Of a DNA stretch of 64,000 nt, positions 1-8,999 are shown piece by piece. This stretch comes from Flavobacterium sp. SUN046 (lineage in GTDB: Bacteria > Bacteroidota > Bacteroidia > Flavobacteriales > Flavobacteriaceae), in the NCBI RefSeq assembly GCF_028867965.1, contig NZ_JAPQNT010000002.1, positions 248,001-312,000 on the forward strand, given 5' to 3'. Position 1 is the first letter of the stretch. Every line of letters starts with the position of its first letter. Both the position numbers and the translations under genes were made by a program. The notes below the pieces were generated by a model that was not told the origin of the DNA, made no database searches, and worked only from the letters and a program-made list of their open reading frames with translations.

Positions 1-1
1 T

Positions 2-3000
2 GGTGCAAGGCAAGTTGTGGTAGTTACAATTTATTCTGCTCCAACAGGGCAAAATTTTCAAGGTGTCTGTGTCGACAATCCTTCTCAAGCTACAATTGCA
101 AATCTAATAGCAAACGGAAATAATATTCAATGGTATTTAACGCCAACTGGAGGAACTGCGTTGTCAAGTTCAACTGTTTTGAATGATAATACTATTTATT
201 ATGCAGGACAAACCAATCCGTTTACTGGATGTAAAACTTCACGTTTATCTGTTTTTGTAAATGTAGGAGTAGTTCCAGTTCCAACAGGAAATTCAAATCA
301 AGTTTTTTGTTCAACTGCAACACCAACACTTTCTGATTTAGTTGTAAGTGGTGGTAATAATAATTGGTATTCAACTGTTTCTTCAGCAGTTCCACTAGAT
401 CCATCAACACCATTAGTGAATGGTCAAAGTTATTTTGCAACAACTATTGATCCACCATGCGAAAGTACTAATAGATTTGAAGTTGTAGTATCAATTTTAT
501 CACCTAATAATTCAGGTACTAACGGAACAATTTCTGTTTGTTCAAATCAAATTTCAGGTAATCCTACAAGAAATTTATTCAGTAGTTTAGGTGGCACACC
601 GGATACTACAGGAATTTGGACTGGTCCATTACCAACATCTAATGGAAATTTGGGCACAGTAAATATTTCAACTTTAACTGCTGCTGGAAGTCCATATATT
701 TTTACTTATACAGTCAATAATGCTGGATGTCCTGCGAGTTCATCTACAGTTACAATTACTATTTCTGACCCAAAAAATGCAGGTACAAATGGAAATTTAA
801 CTATATGTAGTAATGGCGCTAATCAAAATTTATTTACTTTTTTGGGTGGTTCTCCACAATCTGGTGGAACTTGGAGTCCAGCACTCGCAAGCGGAACTGG
901 AGTTTTTAATCCTTCAATCGATTCATCAGGAACGTACACCTATACGGTTTCTGGACCTGCACCTTGCGGAAATGCTAGTGCTACTGTAACAGTTATAATA
1001 ACTCCAAAAGCTAACGCAGGAACAAATGGAACATTAACTATTTGTAGTAACGCAACACCTCAAAATTTATTTAATAGCTTAGGCGGAACACCACAATCTG
1101 GAGGCGTTTGGTCGCCAACTTTAGCAAGCGGTACAGGAGTTTTTAATCCTGCAATTGATTCAGCTGGAACTTACACTTATACGGTAACAGGAACTGCACC
1201 ATGTTTAAATTCTACAGCTACAGTAACCGTAACAATTACACCTACTGTTACGCCAACCTTTACAGCCGTTGCACCAATTTGTTCAGGCGATACTTTAGCG
1301 GCACTTCCAACGACATCCAATAATGGAATTTCTGGAAGTTGGTCGCCAGCCTTAAATAATACGTCAACTACAACTTACACATTCACGCCATCAGCCAATC
1401 AATGTGCAAATCCAACGACATTAACCATTACGGTAAATCCGAAAATCACGCCAACATTTACAGCCGTTACTCCAATATGTTCAGGCGATACTTTAGCGGC
1501 ACTTCCAACCACATCCAATAATGGAATTTCTGGAAGTTGGTCACCAGCACTTAATAATACATCAACTACAACTTATACGTTTACACCATCGGCCAATCAA
1601 TGTGCTAATCCAACTACATTAACCATTACGGTAAATCCGAAAATCACGCCAACATTTACAGCCGTTACTCCAATATGTTCAGGCGATACTTTAGCGGCAC
1701 TTCCAACCACATCCAATAATGGAATTTCTGGAAGTTGGTCACCAGCACTTAATAATACGTCAACTACAACTTATACGTTTACACCATCGGCCAATCAATG
1801 TGCGAATCCAACTACGTTAACCATTACAGTAAATCCGAAAATCACACCAACCTTTACAGCTGTTACTCCAATTTGTTCAGGCGATACATTAGCGGCACTT
1901 CCAACTACATCCAATAATGGAATTTCTGGAAGTTGGTCGCCAGCACTTAATAATACATCAACTACAACTTATACGTTTACACCATCGGTTAATCAATGTG
2001 CAAATCCAACGACGCTAACGATTACTGTAAATCCGAAAATCACGTCAACCTTTACAGCCGTTGCACCAATTTGTTCAGGCGATGCATTAGCAGCACTTCC
2101 AACAACATCAAATAATGGAATTTCTGGAAGTTGGTCACCAGCACTTAATAATACAACTACTACAACTTATACGTTTACACCATCGGCTAATCAATGTGCG
2201 AATCCAACTACGTTAACCATTACGGTAAATCCGAAAATCACACCAACTTTCACAGCTGTTACTCCAATTTGTTCAGGCGATGCATTAGCAGCACTTCCAA
2301 CCACATCCAATAATGGAATTTCTGGAAGTTGGTCACCAGCACTTAATAATACGTCAACTACAACTTATACGTTTACACCATCGGCCAATCAATGTGCGAA
2401 TTCAACTACGTTAACCATTACAGTAAATCCGAAAATCACACCAACCTTTACAGCTGTTACTCCAATTTGTTCAGGCGATGCATTAGCAGCACTTCCAACC
2501 ACATCCAATAATGGAATTTCTGGAAGTTGGTCACCAGCACTTAATAATACAACTACTACAACTTATACGTTTACACCATCGGCCAATCAATGTGCGAATC
2601 CAACTACGTTAACCATTACAGTAAATCCGAAAATCACACCAACCTTTACAGCTGTTACTCCAATTTGTTCAGGCGATACATTAGCGGCACTTCCAACTAC
2701 ATCCAATAATGGAATTTCTGGAAGTTGGTCACCAGCACTTAATAATACAACTACTACAACTTATACGTTTACACCATCGGCTAATCAATGTGCGAATCCA
2801 ACAACATTGACTATTACGGTAAATCCGAAAATCACACCAACTTTCACAGCTGTTACTCCAATTTGTTCAGGCGATGCATTAGCAGCACTTCCAACCACAT
2901 CCAATAATGGAATTTCTGGAAGTTGGTCACCGGCACTTAATAATACAACAACTACAACTTATACGTTTACACCATCAGCCAATCAATGTGCTAATCCAAC

Positions 3001-6000
3001 AACGCTAACAATCACGGTAAATCCGAAAATTACACCAACCTTTACAGCCGTTACACCAATTTGTTCAGGTGATACTTTAGCAGCACTTCCAACCACATCC
3101 AATAATGGAATTTCTGGAAGTTGGTCGCCGGCACTTAATAACACAGCAACTACAACTTATACATTTACACCATCGGCTAACCAATGTGCAAATCCAACAA
3201 CGTTAACCATTATGGTAAATCCGAAAATTACGCCAACCTTTACAGCAGTTGCACCAATTTGTTCAGGCGATGCATTAGCAGCACTTCCAACCACATCCAA
3301 TAATGGAATTTCTGGAAGTTGGTCACCAGCACTTAATAATACATCAACTACAACTTATACGTTTACACCATCGGTTAATCAATGTGCAAATCCAACGACG
3401 CTAACGATTACTGTAAATCCGAAAATCACGCCAACCTTTACAGCCGTTGCACCAATTTGTTCAGGCGATGCATTAGCAGCACTTCCAACAACATCAAATA
3501 ATGGAATTTCTGGAAGTTGGTCACCAGCACTTAATAATACATCAACTACAACTTATACGTTTACACCATCGGCTAATCAATGTGCAAATCCAACAACGTT
3601 AACCATTACTGTAAATCCGAAAATTACGCCAACCTTTACAGCCGTTGCACCAATTTGTTCAGGCGATGCATTAGCAGCACTTCCAACTACATCCAATAAC
3701 GGAATTAACGGAAGTTGGTCGCCAGCACTTAATAATACAACTACTACAACTTATACGTTTACACCATCGGCTAATCAATGTGCGAATCCAACAACGTTAA
3801 CCATTACGGTAAATCCGATAATTACGCCAACCTTTACAGCTGTTACTCCAATTTGTTCAGGCGATGCATTAGCAGCACTTCCAACCACATCCAATAATGG
3901 AATTTCTGGAAGTTGGTCACCGGCACTTAATAATACAACAACTACAACTTATACGTTTACACCATCAGCCAATCAATGTGCTAATCCAACAACGCTAACA
4001 ATCACGGTAAATCCGAAAATCACTCCAACTTTTACAACCGTTGCGCCAATTTGTTCAGGCGATGTTTTAGTGGCACTTCCAACTACATCTAATAATGGAA
4101 TTTCTGGAAGTTGGTCGCCAGCACTTAATAACACAGCCACTACAACTTATACGTTTACACCATCGGCTAATCAATGTGCGAATCCAACGACGCTAACGAT
4201 TACTGTAAATCCGAAAATTACTCCAACCTTTACAGCTGTTACTCCAATTTGTTCAGGCGATGCATTAGCGGCACTTCCAGCGACATCCAATAATGGAATT
4301 TCTGGAAGTTGGTCACCAGCCTTAAATAATACAGCAACTACAACTTATTCGTTTACACCATCAGCCAATCAATGTGCTAATCCAACAACGCTAACTATTA
4401 TAGTCAATCCACTTCCCAACGCAGGAAGTAATGGAAGTTTAGCAATTTGTAGTAACGGTACACCACAAGATTTATTTACAAGTTTAGGCGGAACCCCACA
4501 AACAGGAGGCGTTTGGTCACCAGCACTAGCAAGTGGAACAGGAGTTTTCAATCCGTCAGTTGATACAGCAGGCGTTTACACTTATACCGTAACAGGCGCA
4601 GCACCATGTGGAAGTATAGCAGCGAATGTAACAGTAAGCATTACACCAGCACCCAATGCAGGAACAAATGGCACAGTTACTTTATGTGCTAATAGTCCAA
4701 GTCAAGATTTATTCACAAGTTTAGGCGGAACACCACAAACAGGTGGAGTTTGGTCACCAACACTAGCAAGTGGTGCAGGAGTTTTCAATCCAGCTGTTGA
4801 TGCTGCAGGTGTTTATACATATACAGTTACAGGAACTTCACCATGTGCAAATGGAACAGCAAGTGCAACAGTAACCGTCAATCCACTTCCCAACGCAGGA
4901 AGTAATGGAAATTTAACCATTTGTACTAATGGCACACCACAAGACTTATTTACAAGTTTAGGTGGCACACCACAAACAGGCGGCGTTTGGTCACCAGCAC
5001 TAGCAAGTGGAACAGGAGTTTTCAATCCATCGGTTGATACTGCAGGCGTTTACACTTATATCGTAACAGGCGCAGCACCATGTGGAAGTATAGCAGCGAA
5101 TGTAACAGTAAGCATTACACCAGCACCCAATGCAGGAACAAATGGAACAGTAACCTTATGTGCTAATAGTCCAAGTCAAGATTTATTAACAAGTTTAGGC
5201 GGCACACCACAAACAGGAGGAGTTTGGTCACCAACACTAGCAAGTGGCACAGGAGTTTTCAATCCAGCTGTTGATGCTGCAGGTGTTTATACATATACAG
5301 TTACAGGAACTTCACCATGTGCAAATGGAACAGCAAGTGCAAGCGTAACCGTCAATCCACTTCCCAACGCAGGAAGTAATGGAAATTTAACCATTTGTAG
5401 TAATGGCACACCACAAGACTTATTCACAAGTTTAGAAGGAACACCACAAACAGGAGGCGTTTGGTCACCAACACTAGCAAGTGGAACAGGAGTTTTCAAT
5501 CCATCGGTTGATACTGCAGGTGTTTACACTTATACCGTAACAGGCGCAGCACCATGTGGAAGTATAGCAGCGAATGTAACAGTAAGCATTACACCAGCAC
5601 CCAATGCAGGAACAAATGGAACAGTAACCTTATGTGCTAATAGTCCAAGTCAAGATTTATTTACAAGTTTAGGCGGAACACCACAAACAGGTGGAGTTTG
5701 GTCACCAGCACTAGCCAGTGGAACAGGAGTTTTCAATCCATCAGTTGATGCTTCAGGAGTTTATACTTATACAGTTACAGGAACTTCACCATGTGCAAAT
5801 GGAACTGCAAGCGCAAGCGTAACCGTCAATCCACTTCCCAACGCAGGAAGTAATGGAAGTTTAGCAATTTGTACTAATGGCACACCACAAGACTTATTCA
5901 CAAGTTTAGAAGGAACACCACAAACAGGAGGCGTTTGGTCACCAGCACTAGCAAGTGGAACAGGAGTTTTCAATCCATCGGTTGATGCAGCAGGCGTTTA

Positions 6001-8023
6001 CACTTATACCGTAACAGGCGCATCACCATGTGGAAGCACATCAGCGAATGTAACAGTAAGCATTACACCAGCACCCAATGCAGGAACAAATGGCACAGTT
6101 ACTTTATGTGCTAATAGTCCAAGTCAAGATTTATTCACAAGTTTAGGCGGAACACCACAAACAGGTGGAGTTTGGTCACCAACACTAGCAAGTGGTGCAG
6201 GAGTTTTCAATCCAGCTGTTGATGCTGCAGGTGTTTATACATATACGGTTACAGGAACTTCACCATGTGCAAATGGAACAGCAAGTGCAACAGTAACCGT
6301 CAATCCACTTCCCAACGCAGGAAGTAATGGAAATTTAACCATTTGTAGTAATGGCACACCACAAGACTTATTCACAAGTTTAGGAGGAACACCACAAACA
6401 GGAGGCGTTTGGTCACCAACACTTGCAAGTGGAACAGGCATTTTTAATCCAATAGTTGATGTTGCAGGAGTTTACACTTATACCGTAACAGGCGCAGCAC
6501 CATGTGGAATCACTTCGGCAACAATAACTGTTAGTATCACACCAGCACCAAACGCTGGAAGCAATGGAACAGTTACATTATGTGCAAATAGCCCAAGTCA
6601 AGATTTATTTTTAAGTTTAGGCGGCACACCACAAACAGGAGGAGTTTGGTCACCAACACTAGCAAGTGGCACAGGAGTTTTCAATCCAGCTGTTGATGCA
6701 GTAGGTGTTTATACTTATACGGTTACAGGAACTTCACCATGTGCAAATGGAACAGCAAGTGCAACAGTAACCGTTAATCCACTTCCCAACGCAGGAAGTA
6801 ATGGAAATTTAACCATTTGTAGCAATGGCACACCACAAGATTTACTTACAAGTTTAGGCGGAACTCCACAAACAGGCGGTGTTTGGTCACCAGCACTAGC
6901 AAGTGGCACAGGAGTTTTCAATCCATCAGTTGATGCAGCAGGCGTTTACACTTATACTGTAACAGGCGCAGCACCATGTGGAAGTATAGCAGCGAATGTA
7001 ACAGTAAGCATTACACCAGCACCCAATGCAGGAACAAATGGAACAGTAACCTTATGTGCTAATAGTCCAAGTCAAGATTTATTTACAAGTTTAGGCGGAA
7101 CACCACAAACAGGTGGAGTTTGGTCACCAGCACTAGCCAGTGGAACAGGAGTTTTCAATCCATCAGTTGATGCTGCAGGAGTTTATACCTATACAGTAAC
7201 AGGAACTTCACCATGTTCAAATGGAACTGCAAGTGCAACAGTAACCGTTAATCCACTTCCCAACGCAGGAAGTAATGGAAGTTTAGCAATTTGTAGTAAC
7301 GGTACACCACAAGATTTATTTACAAGTTTAGGCGGAACCCCACAAACAGGCGGCGTTTGGTCACCAGCACTGGCAAGTGGAACAGGAGTTTTCAATCCAT
7401 CGGTTGATGCAGCAGGAGTTTACACTTATACCGTAACAGGTGCAGCACCATGTGGAAGCACATCAGCGAATGTAACAGTAAGCATTACTCTAGCACCCAA
7501 TGCAGGAACAAATGGCACAGTTACTTTATGTGCTAATAGTCCAAGTCAAGATTTATTTACAAGTTTAGGAGACACACCACAAACAGGCGGCGTTTGGTCA
7601 CCAGCACTAGCAAGTGGCACTGGAGTTTTCAATCCAGCTGTTGATGCAGCAGGAGTTTATACCTATACAGTAACATCATTATGTACTTCTACATCAGCAA
7701 GTGTTACTTTAACAATTAATAATTGTCCGATAACTGATATTATTATTCCAGACGGATTTTCTCCAAATGGTGATGGAGTAAATGATGAGTTTGTAATAGA
7801 AAATTTAGTGACACTATATCCAAACTTTTCTTTAGAGATATTTAATAGATACGGAAGTATATTATACGAAGGAAATATAAATACCCCAAATTGGAGCGGA
7901 AAATCAACAGAAAAATTAACTATTGGAGATGGATTGCTTCCAACTGGTGTATATTTCTTCATAATTAATTTTAATGATGGGTCAAAAAAACCATTACAAG
8001 GAAGAGTCTATTTAAGTAGATAA
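2..8023 (+). CDS. Giant tandem-repeat surface protein with T9SS type B C-terminal domain (5' partial)
   Basis: The reading frame is open to the first base of the window, so the gene begins upstream; the GTG at 17 is an internal codon. The visible part is about 2,670 residues, rich in Thr, Asn, Ser and Pro. It holds three divergent Ig-like units, then 16 units of 66 residues, then 14 units of 79 residues. Each unit carries two Cys, which suggests one disulfide per domain. The last ~95 residues, starting near IPDGFSPNGDGVNDEF and ending GRVYLSR, match the gliding motility-associated C-terminal domain (CHU_C, T9SS type B sorting signal). The protein is therefore inferred to be exported by T9SS and displayed or released at the cell surface, probably as an adhesin of the SprB kind. 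A PorP/SprF-like gene follows 15 bp downstream, as is usual for type B substrates. The ligand is unknown. Confidence 0.9.
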   Translation, partial: GARQVVVVTIYSAPTGQNFQGVCVDNPSQATIANLIANGNNIQWYLTPTGGTALSSSTVLNDNTIYYAGQTNPFTGCKTSRLSVFVNVGVVPVPTGNSNQVFCSTATPTLSDLVVSGGNNNWYSTVSSAVPLDPSTPLVNGQSYFATTIDPPCESTNRFEVVVSILSPNNSGTNGTISVCSNQISGNPTRNLFSSLGGTPDTTGIWTGPLPTSNGNLGTVNISTLTAAGSPYIFTYTVNNAGCPASSSTVTITISDPKNAGTNGNLTICSNGANQNLFTFLGGSPQSGGTWSPALASGTGVFNPSIDSSGTYTYTVSGPAPCGNASATVTVIITPKANAGTNGTLTICSNATPQNLFNSLGGTPQSGGVWSPTLASGTGVFNPAIDSAGTYTYTVTGTAPCLNSTATVTVTITPTVTPTFTAVAPICSGDTLAALPTTSNNGISGSWSPALNNTSTTTYTFTPSANQCANPTTLTITVNPKITPTFTAVTPICSGDTLAALPTTSNNGISGSWSPALNNTSTTTYTFTPSANQCANPTTLTITVNPKITPTFTAVTPICSGDTLAALPTTSNNGISGSWSPALNNTSTTTYTFTPSANQCANPTTLTITVNPKITPTFTAVTPICSGDTLAALPTTSNNGISGSWSPALNNTSTTTYTFTPSVNQCANPTTLTITVNPKITSTFTAVAPICSGDALAALPTTSNNGISGSWSPALNNTTTTTYTFTPSANQCANPTTLTITVNPKITPTFTAVTPICSGDALAALPTTSNNGISGSWSPALNNTSTTTYTFTPSANQCANSTTLTITVNPKITPTFTAVTPICSGDALAALPTTSNNGISGSWSPALNNTTTTTYTFTPSANQCANPTTLTITVNPKITPTFTAVTPICSGDTLAALPTTSNNGISGSWSPALNNTTTTTYTFTPSANQCANPTTLTITVNPKITPTFTAVTPICSGDALAALPTTSNNGISGSWSPALNNTTTTTYTFTPSANQCANPTTLTITVNPKITPTFTAVTPICSGDTLAALPTTSNNGISGSWSPALNNTATTTYTFTPSANQCANPTTLTIMVNPKITPTFTAVAPICSGDALAALPTTSNNGISGSWSPALNNTSTTTYTFTPSVNQCANPTTLTITVNPKITPTFTAVAPICSGDALAALPTTSNNGISGSWSPALNNTSTTTYTFTPSANQCANPTTLTITVNPKITPTFTAVAPICSGDALAALPTTSNNGINGSWSPALNNTTTTTYTFTPSANQCANPTTLTITVNPIITPTFTAVTPICSGDALAALPTTSNNGISGSWSPALNNTTTTTYTFTPSANQCANPTTLTITVNPKITPTFTTVAPICSGDVLVALPTTSNNGISGSWSPALNNTATTTYTFTPSANQCANPTTLTITVNPKITPTFTAVTPICSGDALAALPATSNNGISGSWSPALNNTATTTYSFTPSANQCANPTTLTIIVNPLPNAGSNGSLAICSNGTPQDLFTSLGGTPQTGGVWSPALASGTGVFNPSVDTAGVYTYTVTGAAPCGSIAANVTVSITPAPNAGTNGTVTLCANSPSQDLFTSLGGTPQTGGVWSPTLASGAGVFNPAVDAAGVYTYTVTGTSPCANGTASATVTVNPLPNAGSNGNLTICTNGTPQDLFTSLGGTPQTGGVWSPALASGTGVFNPSVDTAGVYTYIVTGAAPCGSIAANVTVSITPAPNAGTNGTVTLCANSPSQDLLTSLGGTPQTGGVWSPTLASGTGVFNPAVDAAGVYTYTVTGTSPCANGTASASVTVNPLPNAGSNGNLTICSNGTPQDLFTSLEGTPQTGGVWSPTLASGTGVFNPSVDTAGVYTYTVTGAAPCGSIAANVTVSITPAPNAGTNGTVTLCANSPSQDLFTSLGGTPQTGGVWSPALASGTGVFNPSVDASGVYTYTVTGTSPCANGTASASVTVNPLPNAGSNGSLAICTNGTPQDLFTSLEGTPQTGGVWSPALASGTGVFNPSVDAAGVYTYTVTGASPCGSTSANVTVSITPAPNAGTNGTVTLCANSPSQDLFTSLGGTPQTGGVWSPTLASGAGVFNPAVDAAGVYTYTVTGTSPCANGTASATVTVNPLPNAGSNGNLTICSNGTPQDLFTSLGGTPQTGGVWSPTLASGTGIFNPIVDVAGVYTYTVTGAAPCGITSATITVSITPAPNAGSNGTVTLCANSPSQDLFLSLGGTPQTGGVWSPTLASGTGVFNPAVDAVGVYTYTVTGTSPCANGTASATVTVNPLPNAGSNGNLTICSNGTPQDLLTSLGGTPQTGGVWSPALASGTGVFNPSVDAAGVYTYTVTGAAPCGSIAANVTVSITPAPNAGTNGTVTLCANSPSQDLFTSLGGTPQTGGVWSPALASGTGVFNPSVDAAGVYTYTVTGTSPCSNGTASATVTVNPLPNAGSNGSLAICSNGTPQDLFTSLGGTPQTGGVWSPALASGTGVFNPSVDAAGVYTYTVTGAAPCGSTSANVTVSITLAPNAGTNGTVTLCANSPSQDLFTSLGDTPQTGGVWSPALASGTGVFNPAVDAAGVYTYTVTSLCTSTSASVTLTINNCPITDIIIPDGFSPNGDGVNDEFVIENLVTLYPNFSLEIFNRYGSILYEGNINTPNWSGKSTEKLTIGDGLLPTGVYFFIINFNDGSKKPLQGRVYLSR
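505..1246 (+). repeat. Three divergent Ig-like coding repeats
   Basis: Three units recognisable by the shared pattern (N/S)AGTNG...(I/V)CSN...LF..LGG.P...G.W.P at about residues 164-410. They resemble the 79-residue units of the later array (4415-7722) but differ much more in sequence. They look like older copies from which the downstream array expanded. Confidence 0.7.
1247..4414 (+). repeat. Tandem array of 16 x 198 bp coding repeats
   Basis: Sixteen consecutive units of 66 codons with a constant 198 bp period; for example the same codon pair recurs at 1250 and 1448. Each unit follows ITPTFTAV(T/A)PICSGD(T/A)LAALP ... NGISGSWSPALNN ... SANQCANPTTLTITVNPK, with Cys in PICSGD and NQCAN. Differences between units are few and mostly at fixed sites (Thr/Ala after SGD, Ser/Thr/Ala after NN, Ala/Val before NQC), and they are shuffled along the array. 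This points to recent duplication and gene conversion. Confidence 0.95.
4415..7722 (+). repeat. Tandem array of 14 x 237 bp repeats in an alternating A/B order (474 bp period)
   Basis: Fourteen units of 79 codons alternate between type A (PNAGSNG(S/N)L(A/T)IC(S/T)NGTPQD) and type B (PNAGTNGTVTLCANSPSQD), so the true higher-order period is 474 bp (4412 against 4886). The core TPQTGGVWSP...LASG.GVFNP.VD..GVYTYTVTG is shared by both types. The final unit is slightly shorter and leads into the C-terminal sorting domain. The array appears to have grown by duplication of A+B pairs. Confidence 0.95.
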
Positions 8024-8038
8024 TTTGAAAAAAAGAGT

Positions 8039-8989
8039 ATGAAAAACAGCAATATAAAACGTCTAATTCTATTAAGTTCACTTCTTAAGTGTCTTATTAG
8101 TTCTGCGCAACAAGATCCTCAATATACTCAATATATGAATAATATGAGTGTTTTAAATCCTGCTTATTCAACGGATAATCCTGATGCAATCAATTTTGGG
8201 GCTTTGTATAGAGCTCAATGGGTTGGTTCTGTTGGTGGTCCAACTACAGGAACATTTTTCGGACATGCCGCTTTTGGGAAAAGGGTAGAAGGTGGACTAT
8301 CAATTATTCATGATCAAATTGGAGATGTTGTTAAGGAAACTAATTTTTATGCAGATTTTGCTTATGTGTTACCTATTAGTGAAAACAATAAACTTTCTTT
8401 TGGATTAAAAGCTGGAGCAACATTTTTCAGTACTAATTTTAATGGATTTGTATATTCTGATCCATTGCCAGATCAAGCATTTGCAAATAATTTAAGCAGA
8501 ACTTTTCCAAACATAGGTATTGGAACTTATTATTTTGGTAAGAACTATTATTTTGGACTTTCAGTACCCAATTTACTTACAACTAAGCATCTTGAGCGTC
8601 AAGATGGAATTGTTAGAACAGGTTCAGAAGAACTACATTACTTTGTAACCGGTGGATATGTTTTTAATTTAAATGATAAATTAAAATTCAAACCAGCCTT
8701 TATGACCAAAGGAGTTTACGGTGCACCGTTGTCAGTAGATGTTACTGCTAACTTTTTAATAAATTCAACTTTTGAAGCTGGGTTAGGATATCGTTTAGGA
8801 GATTCGTTTAGCGGATTAGTAAATTTTAAAGTAACTCCAACATTACGAGTTGGTTATGCTTACGATAGAACAATTTCTAACTTAGGTCGTTTCAATTCAG
8901 GTTCTCATGAGATCATGATTTTATTTGATTTGAGTAAATCTGGAAATTCAAATACTAACGGATATGACAAATCGCCAAGATTTTTCTAA
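8039..8989 (+). CDS. PorP/SprF family type IX secretion system outer-membrane protein
   Basis: 316 residues with an N-terminal signal peptide (hydrophobic stretch ending near SSAQ). The mature start QDPQYTQYMNNMSVLNPAYS is typical of the PorP/SprF family (TIGR03519), and the rest is an alternating beta-strand pattern of an outer-membrane barrel. Family members work with T9SS, and SprF of F. johnsoniae is needed for secretion of the type B substrate SprB. The gene starts 15 bp after the giant repeat protein and is followed 10 bp later by an OmpA-family gene, so it is inferred to be the dedicated export or anchoring partner of its upstream neighbour. Family assignment is firm; substrate pairing is inferred from position. 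Confidence 0.9.
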   Translation: MKNSNIKRLILLSSLLKCLISSAQQDPQYTQYMNNMSVLNPAYSTDNPDAINFGALYRAQWVGSVGGPTTGTFFGHAAFGKRVEGGLSIIHDQIGDVVKETNFYADFAYVLPISENNKLSFGLKAGATFFSTNFNGFVYSDPLPDQAFANNLSRTFPNIGIGTYYFGKNYYFGLSVPNLLTTKHLERQDGIVRTGSEELHYFVTGGYVFNLNDKLKFKPAFMTKGVYGAPLSVDVTANFLINSTFEAGLGYRLGDSFSGLVNFKVTPTLRVGYAYDRTISNLGRFNSGSHEIMILFDLSKSGNSNTNGYDKSPRFF

Positions 8990-8999
8990 AATAAGAAAC

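Noticed and set aside
4369..7395. Series of similar 60-70 codon open frames on the minus strand
   Set aside because: They recur with the 474 bp period of the coding array and are mirror frames of the repeats, with no start signals of their own.
1247..7722. CRISPR-like appearance of regular repeats
   Set aside because: The repeats are contiguous coding units with no unique spacers and keep one open frame through the whole region.
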